Source: an uncultured Methanosarcinales archaeon
GTDB lineage: Archaea; Halobacteriota; Methanosarcinia; Methanotrichales; Methanotrichaceae
Assembly: GCA_903871465.1 (NCBI GenBank)
Contig: CAIQHB010000046.1
Location: forward strand, 1 to 64,000
Direction of reading: 5' to 3'
DNA length: 64,000 nucleotides
Position numbers and translations under genes: made by a program. Under the pieces are notes generated by a model. It made no database searches. It was given only the letters and a program-made list of their open reading frames with translations, and was not told the DNA's origin. Shown piece by piece: positions 8,284 through 17,975 of the stretch (position 1 is the stretch's first letter; every line of letters begins with the position of its first letter).

Positions 8284-9054
8284 ATGGCCCGAGATCAGAG
8301 AGATTATTACTACAGGCTGGCGAAAGAGGAGGGCTTTAGAGCCCGGTCTGCCTATAAGCTGCTGCAGATAAACGAGAAATTCAATGTCATAAAGCGGGGC
8401 GACTCCGTTGTTGACCTGGGGGCCGCACCAGGCGGCTGGCTGCAGGTAGCCGAGAAGCTGTCGGGCGGGAAGATAGTGGGCGTGGACCTGGAGGGCATAT
8501 CGTACATCCCCGGCGTGACCACTTTCCGGGCGGACATAACAGCCGAGAGCACCGTGGATCTGGTGAAAGAAGCACTGGGCGGGGAAGCGGATGTGGTGAT
8601 CTGTGATGCCGCGCCCAACCTTTCCGGCGCCTGGGATAGAGACCATGCCATATCCGTCGATCTCGCGCGATCTGCACTCCAAATGGCCAAGAAGCTTCTC
8701 AAACCGCGGGGCAACTTCGTGGTCAAGGTATTCCAGGGAGATATGTTTACGGACTACCTCAATGAGGTTCGGAAGGAGTTTTCCACAGTTCATGCTCACT
8801 CGCCAGTGGCCTCCAGAAAGGAGAGTGCAGAGACCTATGTCGTGGCCAAAAGGCTCCTCACGGGACCGGTGCGTAAGGGCGATAGGCTGGACATCGAGAT
8901 CGAGTCGGTGGGCAAATCCGGTGACGGTGTAGCCATGGTGGAAGGCTTCGCGATCATTGTACGAGGATCGAAGCTCGGCGAGAAGATGCGCGTGAAGATC
9001 GATGCGGTAAAGCCCAATTTTGCATTCGCTGATGTCCTGGAGAGAAAAGATTAA
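8284..9054 (+). CDS. rlmE: 23S rRNA 2'-O-ribose methyltransferase RlmE (FtsJ) with C-terminal TRAM domain
   Basis: 256 residues. The FtsJ methyltransferase (1-190) has the SAM motif [18 protein letters not shown] and the catalytic tetrad K25, D108 ([10 protein letters not shown]), K148 (NFVVKVFQG) and E183 (SAETYVVA). It methylates the ribose of the conserved U2552-equivalent in 23S rRNA. Residues about 196-256 form a TRAM RNA-binding domain ([20 protein letters not shown], ending VLERKD) that bacterial RlmE lacks. An AT-rich motif just before the gene (about 8250-8260) could be its TATA box. Alba follows after 26 nt. Confidence 0.93.
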   Translation: MARDQRDYYYRLAKEEGFRARSAYKLLQINEKFNVIKRGDSVVDLGAAPGGWLQVAEKLSGGKIVGVDLEGISYIPGVTTFRADITAESTVDLVKEALGGEADVVICDAAPNLSGAWDRDHAISVDLARSALQMAKKLLKPRGNFVVKVFQGDMFTDYLNEVRKEFSTVHAHSPVASRKESAETYVVAKRLLTGPVRKGDRLDIEIESVGKSGDGVAMVEGFAIIVRGSKLGEKMRVKIDAVKPNFAFADVLERKD

Positions 9055-9080
9055 TAACCTGCAAAAGTAAGAGAAACGGT

Positions 9081-9371
9081 ATGGGCGAAGCTATGGAAGA
9101 CAATGCTGTGGTATACGTCGGTGACAAACCAGTCATGAACTATGTGCTCGCAGTTATGACCCAGTTCAACAAGCCAGTCTCCAGCGTAATATTGAAGGCC
9201 AGGGGACGCGCCATCTCTCGCGCCGTTGATGCGGCAGAGATCACCAGAAACAGGTTTATGCCCAATATCGTCGTCAAGGACATAACCATCAGCACGGAGG
9301 CCATCCCCAATGAGGAAGGCAAGACGGTGAATGTCTCTTCGATGGAGATAGTGCTGGCGAAGCAGGAATGA
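9081..9371 (+). CDS. albA: Alba DNA/RNA-binding chromatin protein
   Basis: 96 residues with the Alba fold. [20 protein letters not shown] leads to the nucleic-acid-contacting loop [18 protein letters not shown], which carries the Lys that is acetylated or methylated in other Alba proteins. The end [11 protein letters not shown] matches the final strand. Alba coats archaeal DNA and also binds RNA as a dimer. The 26-nt gap to rlmE allows co-transcription, though an own promoter in that gap cannot be excluded. Confidence 0.94.
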   Translation: MGEAMEDNAVVYVGDKPVMNYVLAVMTQFNKPVSSVILKARGRAISRAVDAAEITRNRFMPNIVVKDITISTEAIPNEEGKTVNVSSMEIVLAKQE

Positions 9372-9454
9372 TGAACTAAGTTTATTGAGGTTCATCAATA
9401 AAATTCTTTAATTTAAACTTTAAAGATTAATTGCGGTCCCCCTTCCTTGCAGAA

Positions 9455-9466
9455 AATAATTTAAAT
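9455..9466 (+). promoter_or_regulatory. TATA box upstream of the phosphohexomutase gene
   Basis: AATAATTTAAAT, centred about 28 nt before the GTG at 9488. This distance implies transcription starting at or within a few bases of the start codon, a leaderless mRNA. Confidence 0.5.
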
Positions 9467-9487
9467 GGCAGGGCTCAATCGGAATTC

Positions 9488-10801
9488 GTGACAGTATTCA
9501 GAGCTTATGACGTCAGGGGTATCTATGGCACCGATCTTACAGAGGAGTTGGTCCGGCGAGTTGGCGAATCCTTCGGATCCTATGCCGGCGGAGGAAGTGT
9601 CGCCTTAGGCAGAGATACGCGGACCAGCGGTCCATTACTGCAGAAAGCTTTCCTGGATGGAGTCCTGACCACTGGCTGCGAGGTTCATAGCTATGGCATC
9701 ATCCCTATCGCCGTTTTGAGCTATATAACATGGATAGAGGGACTTAAGGCCGCCGCCTACATCTCAGCTTCTCACAATCCACACGAATACAATGGTGTGC
9801 GGTTCCGAACAGGCGACGGCTACGGCCTCCTTTATCAGGATTCTTCTATAATGAAGTTCTACCGGGAGGGAGGCTTTCTCTCCGGCAAAGGGATCAAAAC
9901 CGATCATGAGCCTGAGTCGGCAATCGAGAGATACAGGCGATATGTCTCTGAAAAACTAAACCTTAAGCGCCCCCTCAAAGTCGTACTGGATATGGGCAAC
10001 GGCTCTGCCTGCACTATGGTCTCCTTTTACCAGAAGCTGGGGTTCGACTCAATCGCTATCAACAACAACATGGACGGCCTCTTCCCTGGTCGCGGACCGG
10101 CTCCAAATGAAGAATCCTTGCGCCCAGCCTGCAATGAAGTCCTGAAAAAAAATGCAGATTATGGGGTGGGATTCGACCCCGATGCGGACAGGGGAATTAT
10201 CATCGACGACCTGGGCCGCGTTCTGCCGCCGGAGAAGGTTGCCATCATAATTGCCCGGGCCAGATATAAGCCCGGCGACCTAGTCATCTCCGGTTTTGAC
10301 TGCTCTATGATCCTGGAGCGCGAGCTTGAGAAAGATGACATAAAAGTGAAGCGTGAGAAGGTAGGGGATGTATTCGTGGCCAACCGGGTGAAAAATTCCG
10401 GTGCGGTCCTGGGTGTGGAACGCAGCGGCCACTTCTTCTTGCCGGAGTTCCAGTATTCCGACGATCCCTTTGCCATGAGCCTGGCTCTTGGTGAGATCAT
10501 ATCCCAGGGCCGGAAGCTCTCAGAACTCGCAGACGAGATTCCGGACTATCCCTACAAGCAGATAAGCATCCACCTCAGCGAGGATCCTGCTGGCGTTATG
10601 CTCCGGCTCCAGGAGACTCTGGCCAAAATGGTGCCGGATACCCTGGACGGCCTGAAGATCACTACGGATACCTATAGCGTCCTTATCCGCCCCAGCAACA
10701 CCGAGCCCATTCTCAGGCTATATATCGAGACGACGGGAGGAGATATGGCCGAGCTGGAGGAGCAATTCAAGAAGATCATCCACCAGGCTATGAAAGCCTG
10801 A
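9488..10801 (+). CDS. Phosphomannomutase/phosphoglucomutase family enzyme
   Basis: About 437 residues of the alpha-D-phosphohexomutase family. The N-terminus VFRAYDVRGIYGTDLTEELV is typical. The phospho-serine loop is ISASHNPHEYNGVRF, the metal loop GFDPDADRGIIIDD, the sugar loop GVERSGHFF and the phosphate-binding loop IRPSNTEPILRLY. It interconverts hexose-1- and hexose-6-phosphates for glycan precursors. I start it at the GTG 9488, where the family homology begins and which lies 28 nt after a TATA box; an in-frame TTG at 9431 would add 19 unconserved residues. The glycosyltransferase gene that follows suggests a role in surface glycan synthesis. Confidence 0.92.
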   Translation: MTVFRAYDVRGIYGTDLTEELVRRVGESFGSYAGGGSVALGRDTRTSGPLLQKAFLDGVLTTGCEVHSYGIIPIAVLSYITWIEGLKAAAYISASHNPHEYNGVRFRTGDGYGLLYQDSSIMKFYREGGFLSGKGIKTDHEPESAIERYRRYVSEKLNLKRPLKVVLDMGNGSACTMVSFYQKLGFDSIAINNNMDGLFPGRGPAPNEESLRPACNEVLKKNADYGVGFDPDADRGIIIDDLGRVLPPEKVAIIIARARYKPGDLVISGFDCSMILERELEKDDIKVKREKVGDVFVANRVKNSGAVLGVERSGHFFLPEFQYSDDPFAMSLALGEIISQGRKLSELADEIPDYPYKQISIHLSEDPAGVMLRLQETLAKMVPDTLDGLKITTDTYSVLIRPSNTEPILRLYIETTGGDMAELEEQFKKIIHQAMKA

Positions 10802-10934
10802 TAATTTTTCCCAGCGAAGGAGGAGTCAGGAAGGCGATTCACATCCGTCTTTTCGCTTCTTTTTTGCTAAAGCAATCTATTTAATGCGCCACATCCCATG
10901 AGATAATACAACCACTGCCAGAGCTGATCCATAC

Positions 10935-11846
10935 GTGAGCTACAAAGACGTCTGCGTTCTAATACCCACCCTCAATGAAGAGGAGTCCATCGAGCCCGTG
11001 ATCCGGGAATTCCGAGCCCTGGGCTACGAGAATATCCTGGTCGTGGACGGCCATAGCACCGATGCGACCGTGGCGAAGGCCAGGGCGGCTGGGGCACGCA
11101 TATTCCTTCAGTCGGGATCCGGCAAAGGTCAGGCCCTGAAAGAGGTCTTTGCCGAGATCGTTGAGGAGTATATACTTCTTATTGACGGCGACGGCACCTA
11201 CCTTCCCGGTGAAGCCGGCCGCTTACTGGCCCCTGTCCTGAATGGTCAGGCAGACCACGTGGTTGGCAACAGGCTGGGCAATGTCCAGGGTGGTGCTCTG
11301 AAGCGGCTGAACATGATCGGCAATAAGATGATCAACCGCTTCTTTGCTGCAATCTATGGAGTTCATCTCACAGACATCCTCTCCGGCTACCGGGCTTTCA
11401 CCACGGACGGCATACGCCTGCTGGACCTGTCCATGCCGGGCTTTGAGATTGAGTCGGAAATCACCATTGAGAGCGTGAAGAAGGGTCTGCGCATTATCGA
11501 GGTGCCCATAACCTATCGACCCAGGCCTGCCGGCACCAAGACCAAGCTGCATCCCTTCCGGGACGGCCTAAAAATAATTCTCACCATCTTCCGCATGGCC
11601 AGGACGGAAAACCCCATGTTCTATTTCGGCCTGATCGGCTCCTTCTTCGGCCTTGTCGGTTTCCTCATCGGCGTTCTTGTGGCCAGGGATTGGTTCTTCT
11701 GGCGCATAGAGCATGTTCCTCTCACCATACTGACGGCGATTCTGATCATTGTTGGCTTCCAGCTATTTCTCATCGGAATGCAAGGCGATATGATGGCATC
11801 CATGCACCGGGAGATGATGAGAGAACTGCACAGGAAGAAGAGATAA
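10935..11846 (+). CDS. Family 2 glycosyltransferase with two membrane helices, dolichyl-phosphate hexosyltransferase-like
   Basis: 303 residues. The GT-A domain begins VCVLIPTLNEEESIEPVI and has VVDGHSTDAT, the metal-binding LLIDGDGTYLP and DILSGYRAF. Two hydrophobic segments close the protein, at about FYFGLIGSFFGLVGFLIGVL and LTILTAILIIVGFQLFLIG. This layout matches archaeal AglJ-like enzymes that transfer a sugar from a nucleotide to dolichyl phosphate in N-glycosylation. The exact sugar is unknown. It starts with GTG; AGATAATACA, about 29 nt upstream, could be its TATA box. It follows the phosphohexomutase gene, which may supply its sugar-phosphate precursor. Confidence 0.85.
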   Translation: MSYKDVCVLIPTLNEEESIEPVIREFRALGYENILVVDGHSTDATVAKARAAGARIFLQSGSGKGQALKEVFAEIVEEYILLIDGDGTYLPGEAGRLLAPVLNGQADHVVGNRLGNVQGGALKRLNMIGNKMINRFFAAIYGVHLTDILSGYRAFTTDGIRLLDLSMPGFEIESEITIESVKKGLRIIEVPITYRPRPAGTKTKLHPFRDGLKIILTIFRMARTENPMFYFGLIGSFFGLVGFLIGVLVARDWFFWRIEHVPLTILTAILIIVGFQLFLIGMQGDMMASMHREMMRELHRKKR

Positions 11847-11905
11847 AAAATAATAAAAATAATAAAAATAATAAAATGGTTTTATGGAGCCCCGTCTTGA
11901 TCAAT

Positions 11906-14900
11906 TCAACGGAACTCCAGTTTGGACTCTCCTGTAGCCTCGAAGAGATACGCCATTCCAGGCACTAGGGTTTCGTTCTCCCCTAAATGAGTCCAATCCT
12001 CGCCTTCATACTTCCAGATGAAGGCCGAGACCAGTCCTTTTTCAACCGCTTCAGGATACCTGTACCTCTTATGGTTGGCATTGACTGTGACATTGCCCAA
12101 ATCCACCGTCTTGTTCACGGGCAGACCAATCATATTCCATCCCTTATGCAGGTCCAGGCGATAGGGCAGGTCGACGGGTTTGCCGGAGATCTCCATAGTG
12201 AAGTTGTCGGCGCTGTCTATGAGGTAACCCTCCCCGGGTTTGAAGCGAGTCACGTTGAGTATGCCTCCCTGCTTCATGCCGAAGTCCCATCCTTCGCCGG
12301 AAATTGTGAATATGCTCCGGTAAGGCATATCCCGGAGATACTTTTCTGCCGACGCATCTTTCGGATTCAGATAGACAGACATAGCATTCCAGCCAGCGGT
12401 CACATTGATCCGCTGAACCTGGCCTGGAATCAGCAAATACTCAACCTGGAAGATCCTATCTTCGCCAAGCCTGGGTCTGATGATGGGCCACATAACCTTT
12501 TTTTGCACGCCAACAGAGTACTCATCATGCCAGACCGATAAGCCGTTCTCCTTAACTACGATCTTGTCTGCATCCTTGGGCAGCAAGACCTCCCCTATAA
12601 TCGCTGGTGGAGAATCCAGATTTAGCTGGCCGCTGGAGCTATCTGTCTGAATCCAGTATACCCAATCGGTGGCGCTTTCGTTCGTCGGCACGATGGTTGC
12701 CGTAAGAGCCGTCCTGTTTTGGTCTGTGGTATTATCGATCGACACCTCAGTGGTGTAGGGAAGAGAGGGCGTTTTGGGCAAATTCGGCCTGAAGCTTGGA
12801 TCTCCCAGTATAACATCCATGTAGGATGTCTGATTGAGCATCTCTTGAACTGAGGAATCCCAGTATGGCAAAGGTTCGTCGTAATCAGAGAACGGTTTGA
12901 GATTTTGAGTCCCCTTGGACTTGAGCCTGAAGAGGTTATCGGCGTCCAATTGGGCCTGGCCCACAGTTGCATTCTCGAAGATCAAAGACTGATAGAACTT
13001 CTTGAAGTAGTCGTCCGACAAAAAGATATATGATAGAGCTGACTCCCCGATATAGTTTACAGCTCCCGCTCTTATGAAAGACAGGGCGATAGAATCCTCC
13101 AGATTCCCGGGAATATACATCCTGGTGCCGGTCACATTCAGATAGTATCCCTTGAGGTTCAAAGTAACACAGGCGGACGCAGTAGTAGTCTGAGGTGACA
13201 ATGTAAGCTCCTTCACCTGTGTGCCGGTGAGGTCAGAATCTGTCATCGACCAACTCGATAACTCCCAGGCATTCTCGTTGCCATGATGATCGAAGTGAGC
13301 AATATTCTGGCCGTTATTCATTTGCGAGATGACCTGTTGATAAGTGGCCTCCTCATAACGCAGATCCTTGACGAGAAGACCCGCCTCCTGCAGATAATCC
13401 CTTATGCTCGCGCCAATAGGAGCCTGTGGATAGGAGAGTGGCGGCGACGATATGACCAGACCGTTCTTCTTCCAGCTGCCGTTTAGCCGGTCATAGGCCA
13501 TTGTACGAGCAAGGAGCTGAGATGCATCGTAGACGGAAAGCCCCATGATTCGACCTACAGCCACGGTGCTGTAATTCTCATCGTCTAGATTCAATTGATA
13601 GTCCCTGTTGACCTCATACTCCATAACAGGCGTTAACTTCTGGATGAGACCGGTGGAGATGAAGGGTAGCGATCCGGGATCACCCACTACCATCAGGTAT
13701 TTGGGGTTGAGCCTTAGACCCTCGATCTTCTCATTCAGTTTCTGCTCCTCGTTCACTGGATCAATTAGCTGCGGGTCCAGGGATGCGTCCACCAGAAGAG
13801 CTTTGCGCGCTGATGCCGCTTGAGCCGCTACCAGCGACAGCCTCGGAACTTTGGTGTGGCTGAATGCAGTGATATTTAGCGCATCGATATTGGAGCGAAC
13901 GTCAATAGTGTAGTTCTTGGTCAGATCGCCATCAGTATCTATATTGAAGATCCATTTCCCTGGAGTCAGAAGCTGCACCCTCAAATCATAAAGCCTATCC
14001 GGCTCGATCTTTGCGATCTTGACACTGCCAGTTCTCTTGTCCGGGCTGTAGAGGTTGAGGGCAGTGTAGCTGGAGTCCCGGTCAAGGTTCCAGGATATGT
14101 TCGTCCTACCTGAGTAGATCCAGGTAGGATAAGTCAGATTTATAACCGGCGAGTCGTCCACGTTCTCCAGAGTATGATTATAGGAAAACCCCTCGTAAGC
14201 TGCCGTGGCTCCTGTGTCCAGTCGCTGTGACCAGCCGGAATCCATGGGATACATCAATTCTACTTCGATATTCAAGCTGGCGGACTTGCCGGGGTCAAGT
14301 TTGTTCAGGTTCCATCTGAGCAAAGACCCATTGAGGAACGCCGTGGTGGCAACAGACGGCTGCCCGCTATACGGATCGGTGACATTCACCACACCAGTGC
14401 CGAACCCGGGCAACTTTATGAATCGTCCCATAGGGAAGATATCCAGCAATCGCACGCCTTTCAGCTCATCTTTGCCTGTGTTGCTCATGGTCACATTGAG
14501 CCTGACGATCGCTCCCTGTTCCTCAGCGGGTACCTGGCTGGGGCTCATTTCGGTTCTTACAAGGAGATCCTCGACCAATGCGCGCACAACTTTGGGATAA
14601 GGCGCTGGCGGCAGAAGCGAGAGATCATGAGAGTTGGTAAAGACTATCATAGTCGGGCTCTCGCCCCGTTCTTTCATCTGCTGAACTAAAAATTCGCCAT
14701 TGCCGTCAATGAGAGTGATATTCATCCGGCTCAGGTTCTGTCGAACAGCCTCTGAGATCGGACCCAATGTTACTGCCTCTTTGGACCCGAGGCGCAACAA
14801 TGCGGCTTTGGTGTCTCCCGGTAGCACGCCTCCCACATATAGAATCGGCCAATTCAAATAAGAGGCAATGGGTGCAGCAGAGAGTGCCACGCTATAGTTC

Positions 14901-16249
14901 TCTCCCACGATTACGGCTCCAGGCGAACTCTTCCAGCGCCGGCTTATCTTTTCAGCCATCTCAATGCTATTGTTGGCGACTATCTTCGAATTGCTCTTCC
15001 AGGACACATTTCCTATTGCCAGAGTCGTTCCGCCTACCTGTTGCAGCAACCAGCGTGCTGCCAACGACGGCGGCTCGAGTTCCGACCAGATTGGCGTATG
15101 GACGACGTCATACTCAAAGGCAACGCCCGTTGCGCCTGCTTTTGTGAGAGCCTCGATGTATTGCACAGTTCCCTCCACATTCTGGGTCGAGAGGACGTAG
15201 CCTACATAGTCGTCGCTTAGCCGTACATAGACCGGCTTCTCGCTCATCCTGCATGCCTGGCTCACATCCTCGGCAGGTAGAGGAGAGATCAAGGAAAAGT
15301 CGGTGACCTTAGAGATCTCAGCAAAATTGTAGCCCTGGCTGCGATCGAATGGATTGTCTAAAGCTACACCGAGCTTCACTGGTCCCAAATCCGATGTAAT
15401 ATTTCGTGCATATTTTACAATCTGCATGAGCTGATCTTGCTTCCACTGGTTCCATCTTTCCTGGTTGTAACTGTTGGCATTGACCTTGGTGATGTCTATG
15501 CCGGTATCCTGATAGAACTTCTCCTTGCAGACATCGCAAAAGCAGTAATTCTCACTCTGGAAGCCAATTTTATAGAGCACAACGCCGTCGGCCTTGTAAT
15601 CATCAATCAGCGCCTCGATCTGATTGTAAAGATAATCCCTGACCTCCGGATTCACAGGACAAAAATAGCTGGCATTGCCACCTGTATTTGGATTGGGCAC
15701 TTGCAGCCAGCTTCGATCGATCTTGGAATCGTCAGGTAGGGAACTTGTCAGGCCGGCATCAGTCATAAGGGTTCTCTCAGCCTCGGAGATGGCTTCAATC
15801 TCGCCCGCGTCAGGCTTAGAAATAACTGGAATCTCCAGAGTTGCCGTAATATAGACCTTCAGACCGTCTTTGTGAGCCGATTCTACCAGAGCTTTGACCT
15901 TGTCCCCGGATCCGTGGATGGTTATGGCGCTGATGTTTGCAGCCTTGAAAGTATCAAGGATCGCCGACTCCCCATATCTCTCTAGATCGCTCTCTTCGAC
16001 CCAGCCGTTTCTATCTCCGGCCTGGACCAATTTAGGAAGGATCAGCATAGGCGTAACTTTGGTTTGATTATCCTGAGACCAGATTGCCAGGGGCGTGGCG
16101 GCAATGGATGCATGCCAATCGTCTGCACCAACCAGAATCACATCCTCTACTTCGCCCTTTACCCCTCTTGCCAGGGGTGCGTCCTCTGCCACACAAAGCA
16201 GAGAATTGGATATAAGTGCTATGAATAATAATATAGGAAGCAGCCTCAC
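11906..16249 (-). CDS. Very large secreted protein: TIM-barrel-like region, CWB2-like segment and gingipain-like C25 peptidase domain
   Basis: 1447 residues from a GTG (16249) that overlaps the upstream stop as GTGA and has SD GAGGTG. A signal peptide (VRLLPILLFIALISNSLLC) is followed by a region resembling glycoside-hydrolase-like barrels (YITATLEIPVI, then VRDYLYNQIEALIDDYKADG). Next comes a segment like the CWB2 cell-wall-binding repeat (VIVGENYSVALSAAPIASYL). Then come immunoglobulin-like stretches and a C25 caspase-fold domain with HFDHHGNENAWEL (His about 13282-13290) and TTASACVTLNLKG (Cys codon 13169-13171), matching the gingipain His-Cys dyad. The C-terminus has two GWN-type repeats (GWNAMSVYL, GWNMIGLPV). 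There is no C-terminal membrane anchor. Confidence 0.8.
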   Translation of the reverse strand: MRLLPILLFIALISNSLLCVAEDAPLARGVKGEVEDVILVGADDWHASIAATPLAIWSQDNQTKVTPMLILPKLVQAGDRNGWVEESDLERYGESAILDTFKAANISAITIHGSGDKVKALVESAHKDGLKVYITATLEIPVISKPDAGEIEAISEAERTLMTDAGLTSSLPDDSKIDRSWLQVPNPNTGGNASYFCPVNPEVRDYLYNQIEALIDDYKADGVVLYKIGFQSENYCFCDVCKEKFYQDTGIDITKVNANSYNQERWNQWKQDQLMQIVKYARNITSDLGPVKLGVALDNPFDRSQGYNFAEISKVTDFSLISPLPAEDVSQACRMSEKPVYVRLSDDYVGYVLSTQNVEGTVQYIEALTKAGATGVAFEYDVVHTPIWSELEPPSLAARWLLQQVGGTTLAIGNVSWKSNSKIVANNSIEMAEKISRRWKSSPGAVIVGENYSVALSAAPIASYLNWPILYVGGVLPGDTKAALLRLGSKEAVTLGPISEAVRQNLSRMNITLIDGNGEFLVQQMKERGESPTMIVFTNSHDLSLLPPAPYPKVVRALVEDLLVRTEMSPSQVPAEEQGAIVRLNVTMSNTGKDELKGVRLLDIFPMGRFIKLPGFGTGVVNVTDPYSGQPSVATTAFLNGSLLRWNLNKLDPGKSASLNIEVELMYPMDSGWSQRLDTGATAAYEGFSYNHTLENVDDSPVINLTYPTWIYSGRTNISWNLDRDSSYTALNLYSPDKRTGSVKIAKIEPDRLYDLRVQLLTPGKWIFNIDTDGDLTKNYTIDVRSNIDALNITAFSHTKVPRLSLVAAQAASARKALLVDASLDPQLIDPVNEEQKLNEKIEGLRLNPKYLMVVGDPGSLPFISTGLIQKLTPVMEYEVNRDYQLNLDDENYSTVAVGRIMGLSVYDASQLLARTMAYDRLNGSWKKNGLVISSPPLSYPQAPIGASIRDYLQEAGLLVKDLRYEEATYQQVISQMNNGQNIAHFDHHGNENAWELSSWSMTDSDLTGTQVKELTLSPQTTTASACVTLNLKGYYLNVTGTRMYIPGNLEDSIALSFIRAGAVNYIGESALSYIFLSDDYFKKFYQSLIFENATVGQAQLDADNLFRLKSKGTQNLKPFSDYDEPLPYWDSSVQEMLNQTSYMDVILGDPSFRPNLPKTPSLPYTTEVSIDNTTDQNRTALTATIVPTNESATDWVYWIQTDSSSGQLNLDSPPAIIGEVLLPKDADKIVVKENGLSVWHDEYSVGVQKKVMWPIIRPRLGEDRIFQVEYLLIPGQVQRINVTAGWNAMSVYLNPKDASAEKYLRDMPYRSIFTISGEGWDFGMKQGGILNVTRFKPGEGYLIDSADNFTMEISGKPVDLPYRLDLHKGWNMIGLPVNKTVDLGNVTVNANHKRYRYPEAVEKGLVSAFIWKYEGEDWTHLGENETLVPGMAYLFEATGESKLEFR

Positions 16250-17826
16250 GAGGTCACCTCTTCTATCGAGACGCCTGCATCTTGCAGTGCTCTTGTATAT
16301 TCCACTCCAACCTTGCCAACAATCAAAGCCTTGGAGAGCGTTGTGTTGCGTTTGGTCATTTCCTTTACGACGGCATTGGCAGCCTCGGTTACACCGCCCT
16401 CGCATACTATCATGGGCATACCTCCCATCTTGGCCGCCTGGTAGGATCTGAAGATATCTGCGGGTTTGGAGCTTGTTAAGACCACCGCGGAGGTTCCATT
16501 CTGCCAAATATTTTCTGCAAAGAGCCAGCACTCTTCGTAAAGGCTATCTCCCGCTATTCGTTTTACTTCGATATCATCCAGAGCTTTTTCTGCATCTCTG
16601 GAGACAATTGATTGATTTCCGAGGATCAAAACCCTGGAATATTCTTGCAGTTTCTCCCGGGTCTCTTTGCTGATGTTACCCGAAGGTATCGTAATTATAT
16701 CCGGTGTGCGGTTTCCGGGAATGCTTAAAGACGCTACAGTGCTGTGGAGGAAATCCTCTCCCGTCAGTACAGCCATTCCTTCAGGCTGGACGACTTTAAC
16801 GGAGGTCGTCTCTTCCGGCATGGGAATGCCATGGGAATCGGTGAGCTTGAAGACGAGTGGATATTCGCCGCTTGCCGAGGCAAGCATGGTGAAGTTGGCG
16901 ACTCCAGGCTTCTTCGGAGTTACCTCTACCATCTGCGTCAGAGGTATCACCATTAACTCGGGTGGCGATTCTATAGAGATCATTACATTCTCTTTGACAT
17001 CAAGGATGATGCTGAAGGAGCCCTCGTAGCTCTTGTTGGCCACTATCTTGTCCGGGATCTCGATATCTGTGTTGTAGCCCCTGACCGCCATACCGAACTC
17101 TACATCGGCTTTGATGGAGGAATTCTCGGATCGGTTGCCCAGGGATGTCGCCGTTACCATCAGACGGTCTGCCTTGCCTGGCTTGGTGGTCTGAACCTGC
17201 AGTTTCATATTATGGGTCGTTCCGGGATCCAAAGGCAGATCGTAGGGCAGTGTGAGCGGCTTTTCTCCATCCATCAATGTTACATCCCAGCCATCCGGAA
17301 GCGGTCCTGCATCAATCGAGGCCACATCTCTGAATGAACCCAGGTTCTTGACTGCCAGATCGAATTGAGCAATATCTTCCGCTTTGGCAAAAAGCGAGGC
17401 GGACTTGGCATCTTCGATGGTCATGTCTACGCCGTAGCTCTCCTGCCCAATGACTTCAAGGTCGAAGTCTATTCTCAGAGGAAGCGAGGGAGGAACGCTA
17501 TCCAATAAATATATAAATCCGGTGTAAAATCCCGGCTTGGTCTCAGGAGGCAGGGCAAAGTAAATTTTTATCTCTGCTTTGTCCTTAGGCATGAGCGTCT
17601 TTCCTTCCGGCACGTCCAGAAAGATAAATTCCTTGGCGGTTCCGCTCATCTGAGTTTTCGTGATCTTGAAGATCGGTGAATCTCCAACATTGGCAACCTT
17701 CAACGTTCTCTCCTCCAGGTCGCCGGGATGGAGCACGACGTCGAACCTTTCCTTGTCTGGTGCCAGCTGGGCGTTGCTGGCGCTTATCAGCAGGAATAGA
17801 ATCACTATCGGATATATGAGCCTCAT
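16246..17826 (-). CDS. Secreted protein with N-terminal Ig-like domains and a C-terminal CWB2-like segment
   Basis: 526 residues with a signal peptide (MRLIYPIVILFLLISASNA). Ig-like/CARDB-type beta domains follow (FDVVLHPGDLEERTLKVANV; DIAQFDLAVKNLGSFRDVAS), like the NEW3/COG1470 proteins. The last 170 residues resemble the CWB2 fold (VLILGNQSIVSRDAEKALDD; AVVLTSSKPADIFRSYQAAK; ALIVGKVG). The downstream giant protein also holds a CWB2-like piece, so the two may share a surface partner. Their reading frames overlap by 4 nt, which indicates strict co-expression. The promoter should lie in 17827-17975, shared with the divergent DUF2240 gene. Confidence 0.78.
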   Translation of the reverse strand: MRLIYPIVILFLLISASNAQLAPDKERFDVVLHPGDLEERTLKVANVGDSPIFKITKTQMSGTAKEFIFLDVPEGKTLMPKDKAEIKIYFALPPETKPGFYTGFIYLLDSVPPSLPLRIDFDLEVIGQESYGVDMTIEDAKSASLFAKAEDIAQFDLAVKNLGSFRDVASIDAGPLPDGWDVTLMDGEKPLTLPYDLPLDPGTTHNMKLQVQTTKPGKADRLMVTATSLGNRSENSSIKADVEFGMAVRGYNTDIEIPDKIVANKSYEGSFSIILDVKENVMISIESPPELMVIPLTQMVEVTPKKPGVANFTMLASASGEYPLVFKLTDSHGIPMPEETTSVKVVQPEGMAVLTGEDFLHSTVASLSIPGNRTPDIITIPSGNISKETREKLQEYSRVLILGNQSIVSRDAEKALDDIEVKRIAGDSLYEECWLFAENIWQNGTSAVVLTSSKPADIFRSYQAAKMGGMPMIVCEGGVTEAANAVVKEMTKRNTTLSKALIVGKVGVEYTRALQDAGVSIEEVTS

Positions 17827-17939
17827 CTAACACCACATGGCATATGCCGGATTTTTGTACAGTTATTATCCACTTATACTCCCCACTCTTAAATCCTTTC
17901 CGCTAGCAATGATAAATACAGTCACTATTTGACAGGCTA

Positions 17940-17948
17940 GTTTATATC
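17940..17948 (+). promoter_or_regulatory. TATA box of the DUF2240 gene
   Basis: GTTTATATC centred about 31 nt before the GTG at 17976; a near-leaderless transcript is expected. Confidence 0.5.
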
Positions 17949-17975
17949 TGTTATGACCCGTATCCCAGGACCAGG

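Noticed and set aside
16249-16531. Extension of the giant secreted protein to an upstream Met
   Set aside because: Would precede the signal peptide with 94 residues translated from within the upstream gene; GTG 16249 with SD is better.
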